DNA of 16,661 nucleotides from Prevotella sp. (GTDB lineage: Bacteria > Bacteroidota > Bacteroidia > Bacteroidales > Bacteroidaceae), in contig JAJPYV010000112.1 in the NCBI GenBank assembly GCA_021204735.1, forward strand, positions 1-16,661. Reading direction: 5' to 3'. The notes beneath the pieces are model-generated. The model was not told the DNA's origin. It saw nothing but the letters and a program-made list of their open reading frames with translations, and searched no databases. Shown in pieces: positions 7,040 through 13,837 of the stretch (positions within the stretch are counted from its first letter, which is position 1; every line of letters starts with the position of its first letter). The position numbers and the translations under genes are program-made.

Positions 7040-8443
7040 ATGAAAAAATTTATGGATGAAAACTTCCTGCTTGACACCGCAACGGCGCAGGATTTGTTTC
7101 ATAATCATGCGGCAAAGATGCCGATTATTGATTATCACTGTCATTTGATTCCAGAAATGGTGGCAAACGACCATAAGTTCAAGAGCATTACAGAATTGTG
7201 GCTTGGAGGCGACCACTATAAGTGGCGTGCTATGCGTACAAATGGAGTAGACGAGAAATATTGTACTGGCAAGGATACGACAGATTGGGAGAAATTCGAG
7301 AAATGGGCAGAGACAGTGCCATATACATTCCGCAACCCATTGTATCATTGGACACACCTTGAGTTGAAGACTGCTTTTGGAATAGAAAAACTGTTGAGTC
7401 CGAAGACAGCACGTGAGATATTCGACGAGTGTAATGAAAAACTACAGCAGCCAGGTTATACGGCACGTGGTTTCATGCGTCGTTATAATGTAGAGTGCGT
7501 GTGTACGACCGATGACCCAGTTGATGATCTCCGTTATCACAAGCAGACAAAGGACAGTGGTTTTGAGATTAGGATGATACCAGCATGGCGTCCAGACAAG
7601 GCAATGGCAGTAGACAACACGAAGAATTTCGCAGCATACGTAAACCAGCTTGGAGAAGTTTCAGGTGTATCTATCAGTCATTTCTCAGATATGATAGACG
7701 CAATTCAGAAGAGACACGATTTCTTCCATGAGAATGGTTGTCGTCTTTCAGACCACGGTATCGAAGAATTTTATGATGAACCATACACAGAGAGTCAGAT
7801 TGAGACAATCTTTGATAAGGCAATGCGTGAGCAGCAATTGTCACCGTATGAGATTCGTCAGTTCAAGCATTGTATGTTGACTATTTTTGCAGAAATGGAT
7901 CATGCAAGCGACTGGACACAGCAGTTCCACTATGGAGCTATTCGTGACAACAACAGTTTGATGTTTGATAAGCTCGGCCCAGACACAGGTTTCGACTCAA
8001 TCGGAGAGTTCAATACAGCAAAGGCAATGAGTCACTTCCTGAATCACCTGAACGCAGAAGGCAAGCTCACCCGTACAATTCTCTACACATTGAATCCATG
8101 TGCAAATGAGGTTATCGCTACAATGCTCGGTAATTTCCAGGATGGCTCATGTCCAGGTAAGATACAGTTTGGTAGTGGTTGGTGGTTCAACGACCAGCTT
8201 GACGGTATGACACGCCAGATGAATGCACTCTCTGTTCTCGGTCTTCTCAGCCGTTTCGTAGGAATGTTGACAGACAGCCGTTCATTCCTGTCATATCCAC
8301 GTCATGAGTACTTCCGTCGTCTGCTCTGTAATCTTATCGGTACAGACGTTGAGAAAGGTCTTATTCCTGATGATATGGAGAGCCTCTATCGTATGGTTGA
8401 GGATATCAGTTACAACAACGCTAAAAACTATTTCAAGTTCTAA
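7040..8443 (+). CDS. uxaC: Glucuronate/galacturonate isomerase
   Basis: Isomerises D-glucuronate to D-fructuronate and D-galacturonate to D-tagaturonate, the entry step of uronate catabolism from pectin and glucuronate-containing glycans. The 467 residues match the family length (about 470). Family signatures are the metal-binding HCH in IIDYHCHLIPE (His33, His35), ELWLGGDHYKWRAMRTNGV, VECVCTTDDPVDDLRYH, and the C-terminal GWWFNDQLDGMTRQM and SFLSYPRHEYFRRLLCNLIG blocks. The ATG at 7040 fits the usual N-terminus. The other hexuronate genes (uxaB, uxuA, uxuB, kdgK) are not in the window, so here uxaC is a single-gene unit ending at a strong terminator. Confidence 0.96.
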   Translation: MKKFMDENFLLDTATAQDLFHNHAAKMPIIDYHCHLIPEMVANDHKFKSITELWLGGDHYKWRAMRTNGVDEKYCTGKDTTDWEKFEKWAETVPYTFRNPLYHWTHLELKTAFGIEKLLSPKTAREIFDECNEKLQQPGYTARGFMRRYNVECVCTTDDPVDDLRYHKQTKDSGFEIRMIPAWRPDKAMAVDNTKNFAAYVNQLGEVSGVSISHFSDMIDAIQKRHDFFHENGCRLSDHGIEEFYDEPYTESQIETIFDKAMREQQLSPYEIRQFKHCMLTIFAEMDHASDWTQQFHYGAIRDNNSLMFDKLGPDTGFDSIGEFNTAKAMSHFLNHLNAEGKLTRTILYTLNPCANEVIATMLGNFQDGSCPGKIQFGSGWWFNDQLDGMTRQMNALSVLGLLSRFVGMLTDSRSFLSYPRHEYFRRLLCNLIGTDVEKGLIPDDMESLYRMVEDISYNNAKNYFKF

Positions 8444-8463
8444 GAAATTAGTGATGAGTATAC

Positions 8464-8498
8464 AAAAAAACTTCCATGATTCCATGGAAGTTTTTTTT
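8464..8498 (+). terminator. uxaC intrinsic terminator, probably bidirectional
   Basis: CTTCCATG (8471-8478), loop ATTC and CATGGAAG (8483-8490) form a perfect 8-base-pair stem, flanked by seven A before and eight T after. It lies 20 bases past the uxaC stop. The A-run makes it a terminator in the reverse direction too, which would stop transcripts from the convergent lipoprotein operon. Confidence 0.92.
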
Positions 8499-8518
8499 AA
8501 GTTAAAAGTTAAAAGTTC
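8499..8518 (+). repeat. Heptad array after the uxaC terminator
   Basis: AAGTTAA, AAGTTAA and AAGTTC follow directly on the terminator U-tract: a 7-base period with the AGTTAA variant of the unit. Confidence 0.6.
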
Positions 8519-8527
8519 ATTCCGGTT

Positions 8528-8687
8528 GCGTTTATTGCTTGGGTGTCGTTTCTCCGAAACGAGAGGATTCAATAAATTGTATCCCTACATTAGCAGAGGG
8601 CTATTTGAGAAATTAAGAATTAGGAATTATGAATTCGATTTTGCTTGACTCCTTGCTTGTGGGAGCGTTTATTTATTGCTTGGGTGT
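8528..8687. repeat. Pair of near-identical 19/23-base repeats with hairpin
   Basis: A segment starting GCGTTTATTGCTTGGG and ending GTGT (8528-8546) recurs at 8665-8687 with four extra bases (TTAT) after GCGTTTAT; 16 bases (8531-8546 and 8672-8687) are identical. The first copy runs into a perfect 7-base-pair hairpin TCGTTTC / GAAACGA (8546-8552, 8556-8562). TTGCTTG also occurs alone at 8641-8647 and 8653-8659, making four copies in all. No gene is evident in 8444-8697. It may be a dispersed REP-like element or a remnant of a duplication. Confidence 0.5.
8610..8637 (+). repeat. Four-unit heptad array
   Basis: AAATTAA, GAATTAG, GAATTAT and GAATTCG. It has the same number of units, the same first unit and the same last unit as the array at 10539-10566, which suggests a copied element rather than random AT-rich sequence. 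Confidence 0.7.
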
Positions 8688-8697
8688 GGAACTTGAT

Positions 8698-9384
8698 TTA
8701 GATAACAAATGATTTGGTTATCTCACCGTCGTAAGTGTTGATGGTGATTTCCACCTCATCACCTTCGGAAAGAGAGTCAGGGATGGAGGTGATAGGGATG
8801 CTGAGATAAGTTTCTGAAGAATAATATTCAGGGACACCGTTTTGAGAATGATATAAACGGAGATTGATGTGCTTGTTACCATTATCAGTTAATTGGGAGC
8901 CGTTGTACACAATGCCGAGAAGCTGTTGGTTGCTGGTATCGTCAGAAGAACCGAGTTTGAGGTATAAATCGAGGTTGATGTACTTACCGTTCTTGCTTTT
9001 CCATGCGCTTGAGAAAGTTACGGGGTCGGTGATTATGCCTTCCTCTAAATCAGATATATCGTGGATTGTGGGAACAGGGATCTGCGAAATTGTAATCGGC
9101 TCAGCCTGATAAGAGCCAGAAGAAGACAATACCTTATTATAATAGAGCAATGCACGATAAACCGTGTCAGGTTTAGAAGCCCACAAGGCGGAGGGCGACT
9201 TAGTGAGAGAGAGAGTCTCCCCATCGTCAGTTTCTATTTTATTGATATAAGCAAAAGAGTTGGTTTGCGCCTCGACAAAGTCAGCCCGCATGTTAGAGAG
9301 AGGGCCATCGCCTGTGTCGTAGCCATCAGTGCTGCAAGAGAAGATGAAAAACAGTAACGGGATGAACAAAGCGAACTTTTTCAT
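8698..9384 (-). CDS. NigD-like lipoprotein
   Basis: A 228-residue exported lipoprotein: signal MKKFALFIPLLFFIF with lipobox FSC and Cys17 as the lipidation site. The mature start STDGYDTGDG, the following RADFVEAQTNS strand, a DDGETLSL segment and a C-terminal beta domain (KYINLDLYLKL, HINLRLYHSQN, EVEITINTYDGEITKSFVI) resemble NigD-like proteins of Bacteroidales, which are thought to combine an OB-like N-domain with an Ig-like C-domain. NigD itself is linked to bacteriocin immunity in Prevotella, but most homologues have no known role, so I do not assign one. Its ATG overlaps the acyltransferase stop (ATGA, plus 9381-9384), indicating translational coupling as the last gene of the operon. 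It converges on uxaC. Confidence 0.65.
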   Translation of the reverse strand: MKKFALFIPLLFFIFSCSTDGYDTGDGPLSNMRADFVEAQTNSFAYINKIETDDGETLSLTKSPSALWASKPDTVYRALLYYNKVLSSSGSYQAEPITISQIPVPTIHDISDLEEGIITDPVTFSSAWKSKNGKYINLDLYLKLGSSDDTSNQQLLGIVYNGSQLTDNGNKHINLRLYHSQNGVPEYYSSETYLSIPITSIPDSLSEGDEVEITINTYDGEITKSFVI

Positions 9385-10535
9385 TTTGTAGCAGTAGTTT
9401 TTAAGAAATTAATTGCAGGATTAGCATACATAGTGAGCAGGCGTTCACGCAAGAAAGCGATATCCTTGTCAGGTAGTTCAATCATATTGATACGTTCGCT
9501 GATATATTTCTCGAATGCAATTCTATCCTCGTCAGAGTATTTTGCAGAATTATTATCATTATTGTGGAGCAAGTCGACAGCCACATAGTTAGAAGGATAT
9601 AGGCGGTAGTTGGAATGAATTTCATGGTCTATATGATGAGCGATGACATCGAAGATCTCCGTTTTCGGAATGTCAGGAGAGAGCGAGGCGAGCCAGTTGT
9701 CAATGCATGGAGCACAATGGAAGTGAACATGCCCCTTGTAGCCCATGATACCAGTCTTCATACTAATCACATCCTCCATTTCCGCTTTCTTCCAATTTTG
9801 TAAGTCACGTTTCTGTTGAAATTCCCTTGCTTTGAGGAAGTCGCACGGATCAAACTCGTAAGATATCGCGACAGGTACAATATGCAAGCGTGTCAGTTGT
9901 TTGATTGGACTGCCCTTATCCCCACCCATAGCCATCATTTTTAGGACAGCAGGTTGAGTGCGGTCGTCAGAATCCTTAGCTCTACCTTCCCTTTGAGCAA
10001 TCCAGATATTATCATGTTTCTGTTCGATAACGAAAAGCATATAGTCAGATAGCACCTTACTGGCAAGAAGTGTTTCACGAGGTGAGAGTCCGCGCTTTAC
10101 AATGAACGACTTATTGACCCTGACGAAATCCTTAATCCAAGGAAGTTTGAGGAGGTTATCTCCGATAGCAATTTCACAAGTGGTATAAAAACCAGCATCC
10201 ACGAGCATCACAGAGAGGAACGCCGAGTCGATTACGATGTCACGGTGGTTGCTGACGAAAGTATAATTTCTTGCTTTGTCAATAGCGGAAATATCTATTG
10301 TGCAACCTTTTGTGGCGGTCTTTATGAGGTTCTGGAGAAAGCCATAGCACATTTTTTCCTGAAACTCAAGGTTAGTTTTGCAGGAAAAGAAAGCTTTGCG
10401 AATATCTTCGAGAGATACGTTCGGAAAAACAACTGATAAAACCCGCTGAAACTCCGGTGTTGAGAGTAGTTTCTCGTAAACACCGGGAAGCTCATCGGAA
10501 TTGTATGGTCGAATATCGTCAAATGACGCTGTCAT
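9381..10535 (-). CDS. PlsB/PlsC-superfamily phospholipid acyltransferase
   Basis: Predicted 384-residue cytoplasmic or membrane-associated acyltransferase of glycerolipid synthesis, commonly annotated in Bacteroidetes as 1-acyl-sn-glycerol-3-phosphate acyltransferase. Motif I is SNHRDIVIDSAFL at residues 95-107. His97 and Asp103 are separated by five residues rather than the four of the classical HX4D. Motif II (IGDNLLKLPWIKDFVRVNKSFIVKR) and motif III (WIAQREGRAKD, the FPEGTR equivalent) follow, then PVAISYEFDPCD as motif IV. There is no obvious transmembrane helix. Whether it uses glycerol-3-phosphate, lysophosphatidate or another acceptor is not visible. The start codon lies inside a 9-base-pair hairpin. 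It follows ddl by 56 bases and overlaps the NigD-like gene by 4. Confidence 0.8.
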   Translation of the reverse strand: MTASFDDIRPYNSDELPGVYEKLLSTPEFQRVLSVVFPNVSLEDIRKAFFSCKTNLEFQEKMCYGFLQNLIKTATKGCTIDISAIDKARNYTFVSNHRDIVIDSAFLSVMLVDAGFYTTCEIAIGDNLLKLPWIKDFVRVNKSFIVKRGLSPRETLLASKVLSDYMLFVIEQKHDNIWIAQREGRAKDSDDRTQPAVLKMMAMGGDKGSPIKQLTRLHIVPVAISYEFDPCDFLKAREFQQKRDLQNWKKAEMEDVISMKTGIMGYKGHVHFHCAPCIDNWLASLSPDIPKTEIFDVIAHHIDHEIHSNYRLYPSNYVAVDLLHNNDNNSAKYSDEDRIAFEKYISERINMIELPDKDIAFLRERLLTMYANPAINFLKTTATK

Positions 10536-10539
10536 TTGA
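10519..10539 (-). promoter_or_regulatory. Hairpin enclosing the acyltransferase start codon
   Basis: TCAAATGAC and GTCATTTGA form a perfect 9-base-pair inverted repeat around a 3-base loop. In the minus-strand mRNA the AUG (plus 10535-10533) lies in the 5' arm, so folding would hide the start codon. A dyad-binding protein site is another reading. Confidence 0.55.
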
Positions 10540-10566
10540 AATTAAAAATTAAGAGTTAAGAATTCG
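10539..10566 (+). repeat. Four-unit heptad array between ddl and the acyltransferase
   Basis: AAATTAA, AAATTAA, GAGTTAA and GAATTCG on the plus strand, antisense to the surrounding operon. It begins on the last base of the start-codon hairpin and occupies most of the 56-base gap to ddl. Confidence 0.7.
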
Positions 10567-10591
10567 TTGTAGTTTGCGAAATTGCTTGTAG

Positions 10592-11608
10592 TTATCTGAA
10601 CTGGTTTTCGACGATGTCGGTGAGTACGGAGGTCATGTCGAGACCAGCAGCCCTAACCTGTTGCGGGATGAAACTGGTGGCAGTCATACCAGGAGTAGTG
10701 TTTACCTCGATTAAGTTCACCTTGTCGATGAGTTCACCGTCAGCATTCTTTTCATGAGAGATGATATAGTCAATACGTATTATACCATTGCAATGAAGGA
10801 TGTCGTAGATATGGCTGGTGATTTCTGATACCCTCTTTGCAGTATCATCACTTATTCTGGCAGGAGTAATTTCCTGAACCTGACCATTATATTTAGCATC
10901 ATAGTCGAAGAATTCACGTTGAGTAACGACCTCTGTGGCAGGGAGAACAACACTCTTGTCACGAGTCTTGTAGCAGCCCATGGATATTTCAGTACCCTCA
11001 ACATATTGTTCCACCATAACGTCCTCACTCTCAAGCATAGCTTTGCGAATAGCAGGAGCAAGTTGGTCAGCATTTTTTACTTTGGAGACACCGAAACTAC
11101 TTCCGTCAGCAGCAGGTTTAACGAAGCAGGGCATGCCGATGTGCTGTTCGATTTCCTCGTCGCTTACGATTTCCTCATATCCTTTGCGGATAAGCAGACT
11201 GTCAGGTACCCTTACCCCATAACTTCTGATGTACTGATTAAAAACAAACTTGTTGAAAGTAAGAGCCTCAACGAGAACACCGCTCGTAGAATAAGGAATT
11301 TTTACAGTTTCAAAATAGCCCTGTAAGATACCATTTTCACCAGGCGTGCCATGAATAGTGATGTAAGCATAATCGAATTGTACCAGGGATCCGTTTTCCA
11401 TGAAAGAGAAATCATCACGGTCGATAGGAACACTTGTGCCGTCAGGCAATTCGACATGCCAGTCGCGGCCTTTCACCACGACGATATATACGTTATAACG
11501 TTCCTTGTCAAAGAAAGAGTAGACCCCTTGACCAGAACGCAAAGAAACACCATACTCAGATGAATCCCCGCCACACATAATAGCGATGGTTCTTTTAATA
11601 TTCTTCAT
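10592..11608 (-). CDS. ddl: D-alanine--D-alanine ligase
   Basis: ATP-grasp ligase that joins two D-alanines for the peptidoglycan stem peptide, in the cytoplasm. The 338 residues show the expected motifs: GGDSSEYGVSLRSG (13-26, Glu18 equivalent to E. coli DdlB Glu15), HGTPGENGILQGYFE (86-100), FVKPAADGSSFGVSKV (162-177), FFDYDAKY (233-240, with Tyr240 at the position that favours D-alanine over D-lactate) and IEVNTTPGMT (300-309). The tyrosine suggests a normal, vancomycin-sensitive D-Ala-D-Ala product. The gene lies between rluD (18 bases upstream) and the acyltransferase, inside the PASTA-led operon. The short gap to rluD contains a 14-base AT palindrome (11609-11622). Confidence 0.96.
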   Translation of the reverse strand: MKNIKRTIAIMCGGDSSEYGVSLRSGQGVYSFFDKERYNVYIVVVKGRDWHVELPDGTSVPIDRDDFSFMENGSLVQFDYAYITIHGTPGENGILQGYFETVKIPYSTSGVLVEALTFNKFVFNQYIRSYGVRVPDSLLIRKGYEEIVSDEEIEQHIGMPCFVKPAADGSSFGVSKVKNADQLAPAIRKAMLESEDVMVEQYVEGTEISMGCYKTRDKSVVLPATEVVTQREFFDYDAKYNGQVQEITPARISDDTAKRVSEITSHIYDILHCNGIIRIDYIISHEKNADGELIDKVNLIEVNTTPGMTATSFIPQQVRAAGLDMTSVLTDIVENQFR

Positions 11609-11626
11609 AATAATATATTATTTAAA

Positions 11627-11640
11627 TCAATTTTTAATTT
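11627..11640 (-). repeat. Two heptads overlapping the rluD stop codon
   Basis: On the minus strand AAATTAA and AAATTGA, the latter containing the rluD TGA stop. The last residues of RluD (QIKN) are thus encoded by the repeat. This is the only array found that enters a coding region. Confidence 0.45.
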
Positions 11641-12673
11641 GCGAAGTATAGTTACGCCATTTCTCGACAAGCAGGCGCATATCATCGGGGAGGGGAGAGG
11701 AGAAGTCCATCATTTTTCCCGTCTTAGGATGTTTAAATCCCAGAGTTTTAGCGTGTAGAGCCTGTCGTGGGCAGAGAGCGAAGCAATTATCGACAAACTG
11801 CTTATACTTGCTTGTGCGGTTACCCCGCAGTATCATATTACCCCCATACCGTTCATCGCTGAATACGGGATGTCCGATATGCTTCATGTGAGCCCTGATT
11901 TGGTGTGTTCTGCCCGTTTCGAGGACACATTCCACAAGAGTGACATACCCGAATTTTTCGAGCACCTTATAATGAGTTATGGCAGGTTTTCCGATTTCAG
12001 AATCAGGTGGAAAAACCGTCATCCTCAATCTGTCTTTAGGATCCCTACCGATATTACCCTCAATGCGCCCCACCTCCTCAGTGAAATGCCCCCACACGAG
12101 AGCGTTGTAAGAGCGGTGAGTCTCCTTATTGAAAAACTGCACGCCCAATTTCGATTTTGCTTCAGGCGTTTTAGCGATAACGAGCAGACCACTTGTGTCC
12201 TTGTCGATGCGGTGTACGAGGCCCACTTCAGGGTCGTTAGGGTCATAAGCAGGATTATCTTTAAGATGCCAAGCCACAGCATTGACGAGAGTACCATGAA
12301 AGTTGCCGCAACCCGGGTGCACCACAAGTCCCGCCGGTTTGTTGACCACCATGAGTTCATCATCCTCATAGACGACATCAAGAGGAATGTCCTCTGCCTC
12401 GATAGTACTATCGTATTGTGGGCGGTCGAGCATTAGAGTAATGACATCGAGAGGCCGCACACGGTAGTTACTTTTAACTGGGCAATCATTAACGTGAACG
12501 AATCCCACGTCAGCCGCACGCTGAATGCGGTTACGGCTGGTATGTTGCAGGCGATCAAAGAGGAACTTATCGATACGCAATGGAACTTGTCCCTTGTCGA
12601 CGACGATACGCAAATGCTCGTAGAGCTGTTGCCCCTCCTCGTCCTCTATTTCATCTAAAAATTCCTCAGCCAT
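11627..12673 (-). CDS. rluD: RluA/RluD-family 23S rRNA pseudouridine synthase
   Basis: Forms pseudouridine in large-subunit rRNA, by homology at the helix 69 positions 1911/1915/1917 if it is a true RluD. The 348 residues comprise an N-terminal S4 RNA-binding domain (about 31-90: LRIDKFLFDRLQHTSRNRIQRAAD) and the RluA catalytic domain with GLVHRIDKDTSGLLVIAKT, where Asp157 is the expected nucleophile. ETGRTHQIRAHMKHIGHPVFSDERYGG is the conserved second block. I chose the ATG at 12673 because MAEEFLDEIEDEEG precedes the S4 domain and lies just after the PASTA stop; the frame is open to 12784, but that part overlaps the PASTA gene. Paralogues RluA/RluC cannot be fully excluded. Confidence 0.9.
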   Translation of the reverse strand: MAEEFLDEIEDEEGQQLYEHLRIVVDKGQVPLRIDKFLFDRLQHTSRNRIQRAADVGFVHVNDCPVKSNYRVRPLDVITLMLDRPQYDSTIEAEDIPLDVVYEDDELMVVNKPAGLVVHPGCGNFHGTLVNAVAWHLKDNPAYDPNDPEVGLVHRIDKDTSGLLVIAKTPEAKSKLGVQFFNKETHRSYNALVWGHFTEEVGRIEGNIGRDPKDRLRMTVFPPDSEIGKPAITHYKVLEKFGYVTLVECVLETGRTHQIRAHMKHIGHPVFSDERYGGNMILRGNRTSKYKQFVDNCFALCPRQALHAKTLGFKHPKTGKMMDFSSPLPDDMRLLVEKWRNYTSQIKN

Positions 12674-12689
12674 ATTTTGTATTTTTATG

Positions 12690-13367
12690 TCAAGGACCAG
12701 TAACGACCTCGAAGTCATCCTCATCGTCCTGTCCCGAAGAATTATATCCATCCTCAGAAGAAGCAGGCATAAAGTCATCGGCATCCATATACATTATAGT
12801 ATCGTTTTCGTCCATTAGACCATCACCGACCTGCATAACAATCATATCATCCACCGACACCTTACTTCCTTTTTGAAGTAAGACACCATTATGTTTAAGC
12901 CCATACAGCCAGTCCTTCTCACCAGGAATATATTCAGTAGGTCCCACTTTGAACCCCATGGCAGTAAGTTTAGCGCGTGCCTCACGGTAAGAGCAGTTGT
13001 CAATGATGTCAGGAATGGTGAGCATTGGTGAGTTGGCAGAATTGATAACCACATAGATAGTACGTCCCGACTTCACCTTGCGTCCAGGTTCAGGCGACTG
13101 TTCAAGGATACAGTCAGCGGGAAGAGTTCTTACATAACCCGTGTCGCTGACCATGATATTGAGGCTATTCGATTCGAGAATGTGTTCAGCGTCGGAAAAC
13201 TGTTTATGTCGTATGTCTGGAATGTTAATCTCCTCGCCATGGTGAGTATAATAGGCGATAGCGATATACGTACCCACGCAAAGCAGGACGACAACGAGCA
13301 GCATAGCAAGAAGATTCAACCACAGTCGTTTGCTGCGAAATTTATCGAAGAACTCCCGAGCTTTCAT
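12690..13367 (-). CDS. PASTA-domain membrane protein
   Basis: A 225-residue bitopic inner-membrane protein. A short positively charged N-terminus (KAREFFDKFRSKR) is followed by one helix at about 16-40 and then a periplasmic part with two PASTA domains (about 47-110, INIPDIRHKQFSDAEHIL... to VINS; and about 115-183, LTIPDIIDNCSYREARAKL... to QVGDG). The tail (184-225) is strongly acidic, ending DDEDDFEVVTGP. PASTA domains bind uncrosslinked peptidoglycan or muropeptides, classically on Ser/Thr kinases and PBPs; this protein has neither domain. Its place as first gene of a transcript with ddl suggests a cell-wall role, which is inference. rluD starts 16 bases downstream. Confidence 0.88.
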   Translation of the reverse strand: MKAREFFDKFRSKRLWLNLLAMLLVVVLLCVGTYIAIAYYTHHGEEINIPDIRHKQFSDAEHILESNSLNIMVSDTGYVRTLPADCILEQSPEPGRKVKSGRTIYVVINSANSPMLTIPDIIDNCSYREARAKLTAMGFKVGPTEYIPGEKDWLYGLKHNGVLLQKGSKVSVDDMIVMQVGDGLMDENDTIMYMDADDFMPASSEDGYNSSGQDDEDDFEVVTGP

Positions 13368-13387
13368 CTACGCAAGTATCTTTTCTG

Positions 13388-13417
13388 CAAAGGTATAAAA
13401 AAAACAGAAAGGAGCAA
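13388..13417 (-). promoter_or_regulatory. Promoter of the PASTA-rluD-ddl operon
   Basis: On the minus strand, TTG (plus 13415-13417), a 19-base spacer and TACCTTTG (plus 13388-13395) match the consensus exactly. Transcription would begin near 13381, leaving a leader of only about 14 bases. The spacer contains the U-tract of the rpmH terminator. Confidence 0.75.
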
Positions 13418-13441
13418 AGAGATAAGCTTTACTTCTTTCTG
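13397..13441 (-). terminator. rpmH intrinsic terminator
   Basis: On the minus strand, CAGAAAG (plus 13441-13435) pairs with CTTTCTG (plus 13411-13405). Inside it a further interrupted stem of about seven pairs closes a 7-base loop. Eight U follow immediately (plus 13404-13397). It lies about 30 bases past the rpmH stop. Confidence 0.75.
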
Positions 13442-13472
13442 AAATCCTATCAAAAGCCAAAGATGTCAGCGT

Positions 13473-13628
13473 TTATTTTCCGTGGTTTTCATCAGAAACA
13501 GTAAGGCGTTTGCGCCCTTTTGCGCGGCGTGAAGCCAAAACGCGACGCCCATTTTTAGTGGACATTCTTTCACGGAAGCCGTGCTTATTTAGCCTTTTGC
13601 GGTTGTGTGGCTGAAATGTTCTTTTCAT
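13473..13628 (-). CDS. rpmH: 50S ribosomal protein L34
   Basis: A 51-residue basic ribosomal protein. Reading the minus strand from the ATG at 13628 gives [18 protein letters not shown], then [20 protein letters not shown], then [13 protein letters not shown] and a TAA stop. This is the full L34 signature with the C-terminal extension usual in Bacteroidetes. It is encoded alone, with its own promoter and terminator. The common neighbours rnpA and yidC are absent here. Confidence 0.97.
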   Translation of the reverse strand: MKRTFQPHNRKRLNKHGFRERMSTKNGRRVLASRRAKGRKRLTVSDENHGK

Positions 13629-13691
13629 TTTGAATATATTTATTTGTTATTTTTTCACGTAATGAGTGGATATTTTTCACGCTTCGGGGTG

Positions 13692-13722
13692 CAAAAGTAC
13701 AAATTTCTTTTTAAATAAGCAA
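13692..13722 (-). promoter_or_regulatory. rpmH promoter
   Basis: On the minus strand, TTG (plus 13720-13722), a 20-base spacer and TACTTTTG (plus 13692-13699) fit the consensus. The leader is about 57 bases and contains the direct repeat CGTGAAAAA twice (plus 13651-13659 and 13673-13681), 22 bases apart. Confidence 0.7.
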
Positions 13723-13731
13723 ATAATAGCA

Positions 13732-13766
13732 GTTTTTTAGGAGATAGTTTTATGTTTTTTAGGAGA
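13732..13766 (+). repeat. 13-base direct repeats upstream of efp
   Basis: GTTTTTTAGGAGA occurs exactly at 13732-13744 and 13754-13766, with starts 22 bases apart, about two DNA turns. The second copy covers the -33 region of the efp promoter. This layout is typical of an operator bound by a dimer on one DNA face, though no known regulator motif is recognised. Confidence 0.6.
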
Positions 13767-13781
13767 AAAGGGTTATCTTTG
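13752..13781 (+). promoter_or_regulatory. efp promoter
   Basis: TATCTTTG at 13774-13781 is an exact -7 box. The -33 position holds ATG (13752-13754) instead of TTG, inside the second direct repeat. The predicted start near 13788 gives a leader of about 50 bases. Confidence 0.6.
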
Positions 13782-13837
13782 CACGAAGAAAGAAGATTAT
13801 TTCCATTATCGGAACAAAACAAATTAAATTTACAATC

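Noticed and set aside
8304..8648. 114-codon plus-strand frame overlapping the uxaC 3' end
   Set aside because: It passes through the uxaC coding sequence, its terminator and intergenic repeats; no protein-like composition or start signal.
12674..12784. Earlier rluD start overlapping the PASTA gene
   Set aside because: The extension is the antiphase reading of the PASTA acidic tail and is not conserved in the family; the ATG at 12673 fits the gene spacing.
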